A stretch of DNA of 64,000 nt, taken from positions 1,240,001 to 1,304,000 of the forward strand of contig OZ123195.1 in the NCBI GenBank assembly GCA_964204605.1. The letters run 5' to 3'. Positions 34,750 to 45,268 of the stretch are shown in pieces; the first letter of the stretch is position 1; each line of letters starts with the position of its first letter. Under the pieces are notes generated by a model. That model made no database searches, was not told where the DNA came from, and worked only from the letters and a program-made list of their open reading frames with translations. Source of the stretch: UBA961 sp014191195. Lineage in GTDB: Bacteria > Bacteroidota > Ignavibacteria > Kapaibacteriales > UBA961. A program made the translations under genes and the position numbers.

Positions 34750-35814
34750 TCAAGAATTATTGGAATAAAACAGTGCTTTCTTTGCAAATTTAATTCTTAC
34801 ACTTAGATTTAACAGCCAATAGAATATAATGGTAAATGATGCAAAGGATAAACTTAAGATAATTTGTTTTAATACATTTAATGTTCCGTCTTGCTGGCTT
34901 AATACAGGCCCTGAACTAGAATCATCTGCACTACCTGGATGCAATCCACCATATATTCTTGGGGCTACATAGATAAAAAATACAGCAGCCACAGCACCTA
35001 GAATAGCATATACAGATGATAATCTTGCTCTTGTCTCTTCATTTTCTATGGCAGATCTTAACACAAAATAAGCACTGTAGATAAGTAATAGAACAAAAAT
35101 AGAAATTTCACGAGGATCCCAATTCCAAAAAGATCCCCAATTAAATTTAGCCCATATTGCTCCTGTTATCGTAGCTAAAACACAGAAGACAGTTCCTAAG
35201 GAAGCTGCAGAGGAAGCAATACTATCATAATATTGATCTGGATTTCTTAAATATTTAACAGAATAAATCATTGCTATGATATAAGCCAGAAATGCTATCC
35301 AAGACATAGGAACATGAAAATAGAGTATTCTTGCTCTTTCTTCTAGTCCAACTATATAAGGTAATGTTAGTATTGGATTTATTTCAACTATGCCATTAAT
35401 GAAAAACTCACCATCGTTGCTGCCTCTTTTTAATAAAGCAATAACTTGATTATTATCACCGAATGTATTGTTATCAATATCATCCATTGTTGGGGAAGTA
35501 TATCTAATCAAAAAGCTTTTCATAGAAGAACCATGAAGAGGAATTATCCATTCTCCTGGAGCATCAGTTCTCATAGCATGAGATATATCTATCGTGCAGA
35601 GAACAGGAATAAACTTTGTTGCCCCCATTCTAGAAACAAGGACAGCATCTTCTGGTGAACCAGCAGTTTGGGGCAATAGTGATAGAATGATTGTTATGGT
35701 CATTACAACAAGTGCAAATAATTTTGCAAAAGTTGATTTAGGTTTAGATATACCTGGAAATATGCCCCAAGCAATACCTATGATAAAACCAGCAGAGAGT
35801 AAAAGTGCTTTCAT
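34750..35814 (-). CDS. ccmC: Heme exporter/handling protein CcmC (CcsA-like)
   Basis: A 354-residue heme-handling protein with about eight hydrophobic segments. The tryptophan-rich WGSFWNWDPREISI is the heme-binding WWD motif; RILYFHVPMSWIAFLAY and APRIYGGLHPG flank it with the His ligands. The family is normally ~240 residues; this one has a long stretch (about residues 50-165) between the first two helices and RILYFHVP, probably a periplasmic loop. It hands heme to CcmE. First of four ccm genes in the operon. Confidence 0.85.
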   Translation of the reverse strand: MKALLLSAGFIIGIAWGIFPGISKPKSTFAKLFALVVMTITIILSLLPQTAGSPEDAVLVSRMGATKFIPVLCTIDISHAMRTDAPGEWIIPLHGSSMKSFLIRYTSPTMDDIDNNTFGDNNQVIALLKRGSNDGEFFINGIVEINPILTLPYIVGLEERARILYFHVPMSWIAFLAYIIAMIYSVKYLRNPDQYYDSIASSAASLGTVFCVLATITGAIWAKFNWGSFWNWDPREISIFVLLLIYSAYFVLRSAIENEETRARLSSVYAILGAVAAVFFIYVAPRIYGGLHPGSADDSSSGPVLSQQDGTLNVLKQIILSLSFASFTIIFYWLLNLSVRIKFAKKALFYSNNS

Positions 35815-35865
35815 TGTATTTATAAATAATTTCTATACAAAAATACCGTATAAATCACATTATTA

Positions 35866-36573
35866 CTAGAGATTCCATGGATTTGTTGCCCATAGGGATA
35901 ATTCAGGTATAAAGGCCCTATCATCAAGTTCTAATACTGATTTGATTGCATAGGCTATATCCAAAGATCGAAGCTTATTTGTTGCGGCTTCTCTTTCAAT
36001 TCTTTCTTGATTATTAAATGCAGTTGCTACTTCACTAGGATTAATTTGCATAACCCGAATTGAATGTTTTCTCAATTCGGCTTGCCAAGCCTCTGTCATG
36101 GCTCTTAAAGCAAATTTACTAGCTGCATAGATTGCACCTTTTTCAAAACTCTTTAAGGCAGCTGTAGACCCAATATTTATGATTGTACCACTTTTTTGAG
36201 GGATCATATAGTGAGCAGCTTTTTTAGCTAATAAAGCCGGACCGAACACATTTGTTCTAAATATTTCTTCATATTTTTCCATTGTAATGTCTAGCATAGA
36301 TGGAAATGAACCAATACCAGCATTATTTATCAATACATCAATTCCCTTCCATTTATCGATGAAAGTCTCAAATGATTGATTAAGCTGATCTTCCTTTGAT
36401 ATATCAGCACATATTGGAAAAGCCCCAGTATATGCAGCAGCTTTTTCTAATCGAATGTGATCTCTACCTGTAATTGCAACTAGAGCGCCGGCATCTACTA
36501 ATAATTTTGCGGTTTCTTTTCCGATACCAAGCGAACCACCGGTAAGTAAAATTCTTTTATGTTCTAAGTTCAT
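35866..36573 (-). CDS. Short-chain dehydrogenase/reductase
   Basis: A 235-residue classical SDR. Cofactor loop TGGSLGIG (residues 11-18), NNAG, catalytic Ser in IINIGSTAALKS and YAASK (YxxxK). RDH in ITGRDH at the second strand suggests NADP preference. Substrate is unknown. It lies 20 bp after tsaD and 51 bp before ccmC on the same strand, likely in the same operon, which gives no clue to its role. Confidence 0.88.
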   Translation of the reverse strand: MNLEHKRILLTGGSLGIGKETAKLLVDAGALVAITGRDHIRLEKAAAYTGAFPICADISKEDQLNQSFETFIDKWKGIDVLINNAGIGSFPSMLDITMEKYEEIFRTNVFGPALLAKKAAHYMIPQKSGTIINIGSTAALKSFEKGAIYAASKFALRAMTEAWQAELRKHSIRVMQINPSEVATAFNNQERIEREAATNKLRSLDIAYAIKSVLELDDRAFIPELSLWATNPWNL

Positions 36574-36593
36574 ACGTTTTGTATATTGTTAAG

Positions 36594-37628
36594 TTAATGA
36601 TTCGTTCTTAAGGCTGATGAATTGACTGTAAATTGAAATGTTGTATATGGACCATTACCATGTATTGCTAATTTTTTTTCTGCTAAAAAACCAATCATTG
36701 CTGCATTATCAGTACAAAGGTCTACACGAGGAATTGCTGTCTGAATTCCAAGCTTATTGCATTCTTTATGTAATAATGCTCTTAATCCAGAATTTGCAGA
36801 AACGCCACCTGAAACAATAACCCATTTGACATTATATGCTTTTGCAGCCTTAATAGTTTTTTTTGTTAGAACCTCAATTATTGCCATTTGCACAGAAGCA
36901 CAAATATCTTGAAGTTCAGATTGATTAGGTTTTTGATTTTTAAACTGTTTCTGTAAAAAAATTTTAACTGATGTTTTGAGACCACTAAAACTAAAATTAT
37001 ACGATCCATCATGAAGCATTGATCTCGGAAAATCATATGCTTTTGGATTGCCTAATTGAGCTAATGAATCGATTTTTTGTCCAGCAGGATAATCTAAATG
37101 AAGCATTTTGCCAATTTTATCAAACGCTTCGCCTGCGGCATCATCTTTTGTACTACCTAATAAATCATACGAAATATAAGAATGCACTAAAAATATACTG
37201 GTATGTCCACCACTAACAACTAATGATATACAAGGGAATTGAACATCAGGATATTCCATACAGCCGCTATAGAGATGTCCTTCAATATGATTAACAGGAA
37301 TAATTGGAATACCTAATCTCAAAGCCATACCTTTTGCAAAAGATACTCCAACTAATAAGGCTCCTGCAAGGCCAGGCTGATTAGTTACAGCAATTGCATG
37401 TACATTATTAATTCCTATCCCAGAAGTGTGCAATGCCTGATGAACAACTAATGAAATAGATCTTAAATGAGCCCTTGAGGCAAGTTCAGGTATTACTCCA
37501 CCATATGTGGAATGAAAAGTTTGAGAAGAAATAATATTACTTAATACTTGATTGCCTTGTATTACAGAAGCTGAGGTTTCATCACAAGAACTTTCTATAG
37601 CTAATATAATGTGAGAACTATTCATCAA
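36594..37628 (-). CDS. tsaD: tRNA N6-adenosine threonylcarbamoyltransferase TsaD
   Basis: A 344-residue TsaD (YgjD/Kae1). Motifs are ILAIESSCDETSASV, the metal site VNHIEGHLYS (HxxxH), SGGHTSIFLV, DDAAGEAFDKIGKML, DYPAGQKID and CTDNAAMIG. It transfers threonylcarbamoyl to A37 of ANN-decoding tRNAs. It overlaps mutS2 by 4 bp (ATGA). A TrmO homologue that acts on the same base lies at 48.4 kb. Confidence 0.97.
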   Translation of the reverse strand: MMNSSHIILAIESSCDETSASVIQGNQVLSNIISSQTFHSTYGGVIPELASRAHLRSISLVVHQALHTSGIGINNVHAIAVTNQPGLAGALLVGVSFAKGMALRLGIPIIPVNHIEGHLYSGCMEYPDVQFPCISLVVSGGHTSIFLVHSYISYDLLGSTKDDAAGEAFDKIGKMLHLDYPAGQKIDSLAQLGNPKAYDFPRSMLHDGSYNFSFSGLKTSVKIFLQKQFKNQKPNQSELQDICASVQMAIIEVLTKKTIKAAKAYNVKWVIVSGGVSANSGLRALLHKECNKLGIQTAIPRVDLCTDNAAMIGFLAEKKLAIHGNGPYTTFQFTVNSSALRTNH

Positions 37629-39985
37629 GCGATCTCCACAACTGTAATACCATCTCCACCTTCGGCAATAAAACCATTACGATATGAAGAAACACCTGGA
37701 TGTTGAGATAATTGAGAGTGAATTGCTTGTCTGAGTGCTCCAGTTCCTTTGCCATGAATAATAGTTACAATTGCGATATTAGAAATCAATGCATCTGATA
37801 TCAATTTTTCTACTTCTTTGCATGCTTCATCTGCCCTATAACCTCTAATATCAATAGTAGTTTTGGCGTCTAATTTTAATATTCCACCAGATGATTTTTG
37901 ATATTTTTTTTGTTCACTTTTTTTTGCTTTTACCAAATTATGTAATGCTGTTTTAAATTTAATTCCATTAAACTCTACAATTGCAGATTGTGATGCTTCA
38001 TCAACAATAATAATACTACCAATATCTCTTTGATTATCAGAGATCATAACAGCATCGCCGACAACAAAGCCCGTATCAGCAGGAATAATATCTTTATTAT
38101 CTTTAACAGAATGCTCTATTTCTTTTTTAATAGCTGAAAATTCTTTTCTGATCTCTGTAATATCCCTTTTTTGCTCACGAATTTCTTTAATAGTATGTTC
38201 AATTAAAGCATTTGCTTTTTGGACAATCTCTTTTGCTTCTTGCTTTGCATTCTGAAGATATTCAGATTTTTTCTGTTTAAATTCTAATGCTTTTTCTTCA
38301 TGATCTTTTTTTAATGTTGCAATAGTTACTCTTTCTGAATGTGCTATTCTTAATGATTCTTCTGCTTGAGATTTAAATAATTGTAATGATGCAATACTCT
38401 GTTCCAATTCAGAATGTTTATCGCCTAAATATGTTTTCGCATGATTCATAACACTTTGAGGCATACCAATAGATTCAGCTAGAACAAAAGCATAACTATT
38501 TCCAGGAATGCCAGATTGAAATCGATATGTAGGTTTAAGATGTTCAGCATCAAATTCCATTGATGCATTAAGGATCTCAGGGCGATTTAAAGCATAACTC
38601 TTTAATGAAGACTGATGAGTAGTCGCTACAAACATTGATTTTTTATCAATAAAGAAATCAATAATGCCAGAAGCAAGCGCACTTCCCTCTTGAGGATCCG
38701 TTCCAGAGCAAATTTCATCTACTAAAATCAAAGAATCAGATGCTGCATTGGACAGTATATTTTTTAATGTGACAATTTGCGAGCTAAAAGTACTCAGATT
38801 ATTCTCTATAGATTGATGATCCCCTATTGCAGAAAAAATCTTTTTGAGTCCGGTTCTGCATTCACCCAAAGGGAAAATTCCAGATAAAGCCATAGCAATA
38901 TTTAACCCTATACTTTTTAAAGCAACAGTTTTTCCACCAGCATTGGGTCCAGAAATAAGATGTCCGCGTTTATCTGAAGTAAATTCTATAGTCAGTGGAA
39001 TTGGTTTTACACTTTTTTGAGATTGTAATAATGGATGATACACATTATACAATTCAATTTCGGGCCCAGATATAATATGTGGTTTCACTCCATTTTTTTC
39101 AAGTGCATATGATGATTTAGCAAACATTGCATCAAAATGAGCTAGCACTTCTGTTGATTGTAAAAAAAGAGAAGCTTCAGCACTTAATTCAGCGGTTAAT
39201 ACGGTTAAAATTCTAATCATTTCTCTGCGTTCATCACTTAATAATAATGAAAGCTGATTATTCATTTCTACTATTTCTGTTGGTTCAACAAATACTGTTA
39301 AACCTGTATTAGACATTCCATGAATGATACCTGGGACAGATCTTTTGTCCGAAGCACGCATAGGAAGAACAAATCTACCATCTCTTTGGGTTACAAACTC
39401 ATCAGTTACTTTATCCTCTTCTGCTACTTTTGCCAGAAGTTTATTCATTCTAGACCTAAGCCTAGAAGAAGTTTCGGCTATATTTTTTCTGATGTCAGAA
39501 AGTTCTCTACTGGCTGTATCTTTAATTGACCCAGTATCATCAATTGCATCTGTAATATGTTTTTCTAAAAATCTATTTTCATAAAAACCTTTACCAAATT
39601 CAGCGAGGGCTGGTGATAATTCTGATTTTGAGGCAAAATATTGAGATAATAGTCGGCATGCCCTTAATGCATCGTAAACGTCTAATAGTTCTGAAGCCGT
39701 AAGGAAGCTACCTGAAATAAGAGATTTATGTAATTGAGGACGAATATCAGAAATACCTTCGCTAGGAAACACTTCATTTTTGGCTAAAAGATCTCTCATT
39801 TCTCCAATACGATTATGCTCTTCCATTAACCAATGCAAGGGATAATCTGGAACTATATGTAAAACAATTTCTTTGCCTAATTCAGATAATGCAAATTGAG
39901 CAATGTGTTCTAATACAATAGGGAATTCAATTTCTTTTAAAGATTGTGATAATAGCGATTGCTCTGATGAAAAGTCTGTTCTCAT
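37625..39985 (-). CDS. mutS2: Endonuclease MutS2
   Basis: A 786-residue MutS2. The clamp/lever region is at the N-terminus, the ATPase at about residues 340-540 (SGPNAGGKTVALKSIGL, LVDEICSGTDPQEGSALA, ATTHQSSL), a coiled coil from about 540 to 660, and a Smr nuclease domain at the end (DIRGYRADEA, IIHGKGTGALR). MutS2 acts on branched DNA and, in some bacteria, collided ribosomes. Probably the first gene of a seven-gene minus-strand operon. Confidence 0.95.
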   Translation of the reverse strand: MRTDFSSEQSLLSQSLKEIEFPIVLEHIAQFALSELGKEIVLHIVPDYPLHWLMEEHNRIGEMRDLLAKNEVFPSEGISDIRPQLHKSLISGSFLTASELLDVYDALRACRLLSQYFASKSELSPALAEFGKGFYENRFLEKHITDAIDDTGSIKDTASRELSDIRKNIAETSSRLRSRMNKLLAKVAEEDKVTDEFVTQRDGRFVLPMRASDKRSVPGIIHGMSNTGLTVFVEPTEIVEMNNQLSLLLSDERREMIRILTVLTAELSAEASLFLQSTEVLAHFDAMFAKSSYALEKNGVKPHIISGPEIELYNVYHPLLQSQKSVKPIPLTIEFTSDKRGHLISGPNAGGKTVALKSIGLNIAMALSGIFPLGECRTGLKKIFSAIGDHQSIENNLSTFSSQIVTLKNILSNAASDSLILVDEICSGTDPQEGSALASGIIDFFIDKKSMFVATTHQSSLKSYALNRPEILNASMEFDAEHLKPTYRFQSGIPGNSYAFVLAESIGMPQSVMNHAKTYLGDKHSELEQSIASLQLFKSQAEESLRIAHSERVTIATLKKDHEEKALEFKQKKSEYLQNAKQEAKEIVQKANALIEHTIKEIREQKRDITEIRKEFSAIKKEIEHSVKDNKDIIPADTGFVVGDAVMISDNQRDIGSIIIVDEASQSAIVEFNGIKFKTALHNLVKAKKSEQKKYQKSSGGILKLDAKTTIDIRGYRADEACKEVEKLISDALISNIAIVTIIHGKGTGALRQAIHSQLSQHPGVSSYRNGFIAEGGDGITVVEIA

Positions 39986-40179
39986 GAATATGTGATTTGT
40001 ACAAAGAAAATTGTTTTCAAATGAATATTAACAATAAACAGGAACATAGCCATCTTAATTCCTGTTCAAACATTTATCTTTGCAAACTAAGGAATTGGAT
40101 TGAATCAAACTTGTTTATGTCCCCATTTGCTTAATACATTTCTAATGTTCATATAAATTTTATATTAAAGCCCTTTTCC

Positions 40180-43100
40180 ATGCCCAAAAAACCTGTTTCC
40201 AATAAGAATGTCATTAATAATGAATCCTTGAAAGATAATGATGACTTTGGCGATGAACTTACACATATCATTGTTAAAGGGGCCAGAGAACATAATTTAA
40301 AGAATATTTCTACAGAAATTCCTCGAGATATATTAACGGTAATCACAGGCATTTCTGGATCTGGAAAATCTTCATTGGCTTTTGATACATTGTATGCTGA
40401 GGGGCAAAGACGTTATGTAGAGTGTTTATCTCCTTATGCAAGACAATTTTTAGGCATGATGAAAAAGCCAGATATAGATAGTATAGAAGGCCTTTCGCCA
40501 GCAATTTCTATCGAGCAAAAATCAGTTGGTAATAATCCCAGATCTACCGTTGGTACCGTAACAGAGATTTATGATTATCTGCGTTTATTATTTGCTAAAA
40601 TCGGTATTCAGCATTGCATCTCTTGTAATATTCCTGTTCAGAAGCAAACAATAGATCAAATTGTAGATACAATCTTATCGATGCCTGAACATTCTAAGAT
40701 TATGATTTTAGCTCCAGTTATCAAAGGAAGAAAAGGCCATTATAAAGAATTATTTGAGCAGTTTAGAAAGCAAGGCTATACTAAAGTTCGAGTTGATGGA
40801 GAACTTTGTGATTTAATTGAGGGTATGCAAATATCTAGATTTAAAACCCATACTATAGAAGTTGTTATAGATCGTTTATTAGTTCAAAAAGATAATAGAC
40901 AAAGAATTAATGAATCTATAGAAATAGCATTGAAAATGGGTGAATCTGTAGCCATGGTATTAAGCGAGATATCAAGTCAATGGCAAGAAAAGCTTTTTTC
41001 AACCCTCAATACATGTCCCCAATGTGGGAATGGTTATGAGGCCCCTGCTCCAAACTCTTTCTCTTTTAATTCACCATTTGGTGCTTGTTCACAATGTGAA
41101 GGTTTAGGATATATTAGTGACTTTGATGTTCAATTGATGATACCTAATAAAAAACTTTCTTTAGCAGATGGTGCCATTGGGCCTTTGGGTAAAAAAAGGA
41201 AAGTACTTCTATGGAATCAGATTATTCAATTATCTAAGCAATTACGATTTAGCATAAATGAACCCTATGAATCATTACCAGATACGATAAAAGATATTTT
41301 ATTATTAGGTAGCAAAGATAAAGTACTTGTACAGATTCCAGGTACGAGTTCAACTTTTACTGCTCAAATTAGATTTGAAGGTATCCTAACATTCTTTAAA
41401 CAAGTATATAATCAAACTGCTTCCAGTGATATCAGGCAGAAATTAGAGACAGTGATGGGTGCAGTTCCATGTCCTAAATGTATGGGTGGACGTTTAAAAC
41501 AGTCATCTTTAGCTGTAAAAATTGATGATAAATCCATAACTGAGATGTCTAATCTAGACATTCTACAGGCAGCGCAATATTTTTCTGATTTGGGAAAGAA
41601 ACTGTCCAAAAGAGATATTACCATAGCTAATGTCATTCTAAAAGAAATTGTATCGCGATTAGAATTTTTATCTAATGTGGGTTTGGAATATCTATCATTA
41701 AATAGATCTTCGAGAACTCTCTCTGGTGGTGAGTCTCAGCGTATTCGTTTGGCATCTCAAATTGGATCTCAATTAGTTGGTGTAACATATGTTCTAGATG
41801 AACCAAGTATTGGATTGCATCAGCATGATAATGGGAAGTTAATTCAATCCCTTAAAAATCTAAGAGATATCGGAAATACTGTCTTGGTTGTTGAACATGA
41901 CAGGGAGATGATTGAACAAGCTGACTATTTATTGGATATTGGACCTGGAGCTGGAGTTCATGGAGGTAATATCGTTTTTGCTGGAAATCCTAAAGATTTA
42001 TTAAGCGAAGATGGTTCTTATAATCCGCAATTTCCGCTTTCTTCAACTGCTAGATATCTATCAGGTCAAGATGATATTAATGTTCCACTTAAAAGAAAAC
42101 AAAGTAATGGGAATGCTATTTCACTGTTTAATGCTTCTGGAAATAATCTAAAAAATGTGGATGTGGATATTCCATTAGGTATTTTTACATGCATAACAGG
42201 TATGAGTGGAAGTGGTAAATCTACATTGATTAATGATACTTTATTTCCAATTCTTACCAGACATTTTTATAGAGCTACAACATCTCCTTTACCGTATGAA
42301 GATATAAGTGGTTTAGAACATATAGATAAAGTAATAGAAATAGACCAAGCCCCAATTGGTAGAACCCCCAGAAGTAATCCTGTTACTTATACGGGTGTTT
42401 TTACATTAATAAGAGACTTTTTTACCCAATTACCCGAATCCAAAATTCGTGGCTATAAACAAGGGCGATTTTCGTTTAATGTCCCTGGTGGACGTTGTGA
42501 GGAATGTGAAGGTGCTGGATTAAAGAAAATAGAAATGAATTATTTGCCAGATGTTTTTGTGATATGCGATATATGCAATGGAAAGCGATATAATAATGAA
42601 ACATTACAAGTAACATATAAAGGGAAAACTATAGCTGATGTCCTTTCTATGACAATTGAAGAGTCATTAGATTTCTTTTCTGAACTATCTTCAATAAAAA
42701 GGAAGCTTCAAGCTTTATTTGATGTAGGTTTAGGCTATATTACTTTAGGACAACAGGCACCTACTTTATCTGGTGGAGAAGCTCAGCGCGTAAAACTTGC
42801 AACTGAATTATCAAAAATATCAACTGGTAAAACATTGTATTTATTAGATGAACCTACTACTGGATTACATTTTCAAGATATTACATATTTACTTTCAATT
42901 ATATATAAACTTGTAGAAAAAGGGAATACAGTTGTTGTTATAGAACATAATTTAGATATAATAAAATGCGCAGATTGGATTATTGATATGGGCCCTACTG
43001 GTGGAGCCAATGGTGGATTTATTATTGCCCAAGGAAACCCAGAACAGATTTCCATTGATAAAAACAGTATAACAGCTACGTATCTTAAAAAAGAATTAGA

Positions 43101-43188
43101 AAGAAGTGCTTTTATCAATAAAAAAAGGGATATCACACAGAATGATATCCCAGAAAAAAAGAAAAGATCATCTAAAAAGAAAATTTAA
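40180..43188 (+). CDS. uvrA: Excinuclease ABC subunit A
   Basis: A 1002-residue UvrA. First ATPase: GISGSGKSSLAFDTLYAEGQ; signature SGGESQRIRLASQIGS; second ATPase: GMSGSGKSTLIN and LSGGEAQRVKLA. Zinc modules are visible as CPQCGNGY with CSQCEGLG and as CEECEGAG with CDICNGKRY. A ~28-residue acidic N-terminal extension precedes the core. It finds DNA damage for UvrB in nucleotide excision repair. A TATCTTTG at 40075-40082 could be the -7 element. The stop overlaps that of gyrB. Confidence 0.97.
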   Translation: MPKKPVSNKNVINNESLKDNDDFGDELTHIIVKGAREHNLKNISTEIPRDILTVITGISGSGKSSLAFDTLYAEGQRRYVECLSPYARQFLGMMKKPDIDSIEGLSPAISIEQKSVGNNPRSTVGTVTEIYDYLRLLFAKIGIQHCISCNIPVQKQTIDQIVDTILSMPEHSKIMILAPVIKGRKGHYKELFEQFRKQGYTKVRVDGELCDLIEGMQISRFKTHTIEVVIDRLLVQKDNRQRINESIEIALKMGESVAMVLSEISSQWQEKLFSTLNTCPQCGNGYEAPAPNSFSFNSPFGACSQCEGLGYISDFDVQLMIPNKKLSLADGAIGPLGKKRKVLLWNQIIQLSKQLRFSINEPYESLPDTIKDILLLGSKDKVLVQIPGTSSTFTAQIRFEGILTFFKQVYNQTASSDIRQKLETVMGAVPCPKCMGGRLKQSSLAVKIDDKSITEMSNLDILQAAQYFSDLGKKLSKRDITIANVILKEIVSRLEFLSNVGLEYLSLNRSSRTLSGGESQRIRLASQIGSQLVGVTYVLDEPSIGLHQHDNGKLIQSLKNLRDIGNTVLVVEHDREMIEQADYLLDIGPGAGVHGGNIVFAGNPKDLLSEDGSYNPQFPLSSTARYLSGQDDINVPLKRKQSNGNAISLFNASGNNLKNVDVDIPLGIFTCITGMSGSGKSTLINDTLFPILTRHFYRATTSPLPYEDISGLEHIDKVIEIDQAPIGRTPRSNPVTYTGVFTLIRDFFTQLPESKIRGYKQGRFSFNVPGGRCEECEGAGLKKIEMNYLPDVFVICDICNGKRYNNETLQVTYKGKTIADVLSMTIEESLDFFSELSSIKRKLQALFDVGLGYITLGQQAPTLSGGEAQRVKLATELSKISTGKTLYLLDEPTTGLHFQDITYLLSIIYKLVEKGNTVVVIEHNLDIIKCADWIIDMGPTGGANGGFIIAQGNPEQISIDKNSITATYLKKELERSAFINKKRDITQNDIPEKKKRSSKKKI

Positions 43189-45173
43189 ACATCTAGATTT
43201 TTGACATATTGAGCATTTTTTTCAATGAATTCTCTACGAGGTTCTACTTTATCTCCCATTAACGTATCAAAAACCATTGAAGCTTCTGCTGCATTTGCGA
43301 TACTTACTTGTAATAAAGTTCTAGTTTCTGGATTCATTGTTGTAGACCATAATTGTATAGGATTCATTTCTCCTAAACCTTTAAAGCGTTGGATTGTAAT
43401 ACCGTCAACACTTATATGTTCTGTTGTTTCAACTGCAACTTCATCTATTATTCCTTTATCTTTTCGAATTCTTTTAATAACCTCATCTCTTTCTTGATCA
43501 TTATAAGCATAATATTCTTGCTTACCCTTTTTTACTTTATAAAGAGGTGGTTGAGCAATATATAATCTTCCAGAATTAATGAGTTCTCTCATATTCAAAA
43601 AGAAGAAAGTTAAGAGGAGTGTTCGAATATGAGATCCATCAACATCGGCATCGGCCATTAATATGATTTTACCATATCTACTTTTTTCTGCATCAAAATC
43701 TTCTCCAAAGCCAGCACCAAGTGCAGCAATGATCGTTCTAATCTCTTCATTATCTAATATTTTATTAATTCTGGCTCTATGAGTATTTAAGATTTTACCT
43801 CTTAATGGTAAGATAGCTTGGAATCTTCTGTCTCTGCCTTGTTTTGCAGATCCACCTGCAGAATCGCCCTCAACTAAATAGATTTCAGTATCTTCTGCAG
43901 TACGCAATGAACAATCGGCCAATTTTCCAGGTAAAGCTGAACTTTCTAAAGCATTTTGTCTTCTTACTAATTCTCTTGACTTTTTAGCAGCCATTCTAGC
44001 TTCGGCAGCTAAAGTAGCCTTTTCTACAATTTTCTTTGCAACTTTTGGATTTCCATCAAGGTAAATGGCAAGATGCTCATTAATGATCGATCGTACAACA
44101 CCTTCTACTTCACCATTACCAAGTTTCGTTTTAGTTTGCCCTTCAAATTGAGGTTCTGCCACTTTTACAGATATAATAGCAGTTAAACCCTCTCTAAAGT
44201 CTTCTCCGGTCAATGCAGTCTTCACTAAATTATTAGATGTAGCATATGCATTAATTGTTCTTGTTAAAGCAGATCTAAATCCAGAAACATGGGTGCCACC
44301 TTCTACCGTATTAATATTATTTACATAGGAAACTAATGTTTCACTATAACTATCATTATACTCAAAACAAACTTCAATTATAGTATCGGCTCCACCATCG
44401 CTATTACCCGTACCAGTTATATATACAATTTCTGTTACCGCTTGAAGATGTGAATCTGCATATTTAACAAATTCAACTAAACCACCTGGAAAATGGAATA
44501 TTTCACTGGTTTGATTTACTTCGTCGATTAATGCCAAACTTACTTCTGAATTTAAAAAGGCTAACTCTCTTAATCGGTCCGATACCTTTACAGCCCTAAA
44601 TTCAACTGTCTTGAAAATAGTATCATCCGGCTTGAACCTAATAGTAGTACCTGTTTCTTTTGTATCACCAATGATATCTACAGAAGAAATTGGATCTCCT
44701 TTAGAATATGATTGTTGAAATATTTTTCCTTCTCTTCTAACTGTTACTTCCAGATGTGACGATAAAGCGTTAACGCATGATACTCCTACTCCGTGGAGTC
44801 CACCAGAAACTTTATAGCTACCCTTATCGAATTTACCGCCAGCATGAAGAGTACACAGAACGACTTCTAAGGTTGATATTTTTTTTACTGGATGAGGACC
44901 AGTTGGTATACCTCTGCCATCATCAGAAACAGAGCAAGAACCATCTGTATGTAAAGTAACGGTAATATTCTTGCAAAATCCCGCAAGTGCTTCATCTATA
45001 GAATTATCTACTACTTCTTGAATTAAGTGATGAAGACCTCTATCTCCAATATCACCGATATACATAGCGGGACGCAGCCGAACTGCTTCTAGCCCTTCAA
45101 GTACTTTAATGCTATCTTCTGAATATCCTTTATTCTCTTGATTGAGAATGTCCTGATCGTTAATATCTGCCAT
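43185..45173 (-). CDS. gyrB: DNA gyrase subunit B
   Basis: A 662-residue GyrB. ATPase motifs: LEGLEAVRLRPAMYIGDIG, EVVDNSIDEALAG, VSDDGRGIPTG and GLHGVGVSCVNALS. TOPRIM: YLVEGDSAGGSAKQGRDRRFQAILPLRGKI (parts EGDSAGGSAKQGRDR and ILPLRGKI) and MADADVDGSHIRTLL. The end is RREFIEKNAQYVKNLD. Start ATG at 45173 (MADINDQ) is preferred to 45239. Overlaps uvrA by 4 bp, end to end. parE is an alternative, but the size and C-terminus favour gyrB. Confidence 0.95.
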   Translation of the reverse strand: MADINDQDILNQENKGYSEDSIKVLEGLEAVRLRPAMYIGDIGDRGLHHLIQEVVDNSIDEALAGFCKNITVTLHTDGSCSVSDDGRGIPTGPHPVKKISTLEVVLCTLHAGGKFDKGSYKVSGGLHGVGVSCVNALSSHLEVTVRREGKIFQQSYSKGDPISSVDIIGDTKETGTTIRFKPDDTIFKTVEFRAVKVSDRLRELAFLNSEVSLALIDEVNQTSEIFHFPGGLVEFVKYADSHLQAVTEIVYITGTGNSDGGADTIIEVCFEYNDSYSETLVSYVNNINTVEGGTHVSGFRSALTRTINAYATSNNLVKTALTGEDFREGLTAIISVKVAEPQFEGQTKTKLGNGEVEGVVRSIINEHLAIYLDGNPKVAKKIVEKATLAAEARMAAKKSRELVRRQNALESSALPGKLADCSLRTAEDTEIYLVEGDSAGGSAKQGRDRRFQAILPLRGKILNTHRARINKILDNEEIRTIIAALGAGFGEDFDAEKSRYGKIILMADADVDGSHIRTLLLTFFFLNMRELINSGRLYIAQPPLYKVKKGKQEYYAYNDQERDEVIKRIRKDKGIIDEVAVETTEHISVDGITIQRFKGLGEMNPIQLWSTTMNPETRTLLQVSIANAAEASMVFDTLMGDKVEPRREFIEKNAQYVKNLDV

Positions 45174-45268
45174 GCTTAATTTAGTGTGGGTTTGTGAGAA
45201 AAAAACCCTGCGAAAATGCAGTATGTTGTAATGCTTCAAATGCTAAAATTAGATATGCAAATTTAGAG

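Noticed and set aside
40075..40082. Further TAnnTTTG elements (before uvrA, the acidic orphan, ald and the peptide-binding protein) as promoters
   Set aside because: The -7 motif alone is frequent by chance in AT-rich DNA and no TTG lies at the right distance; kept as hints only.
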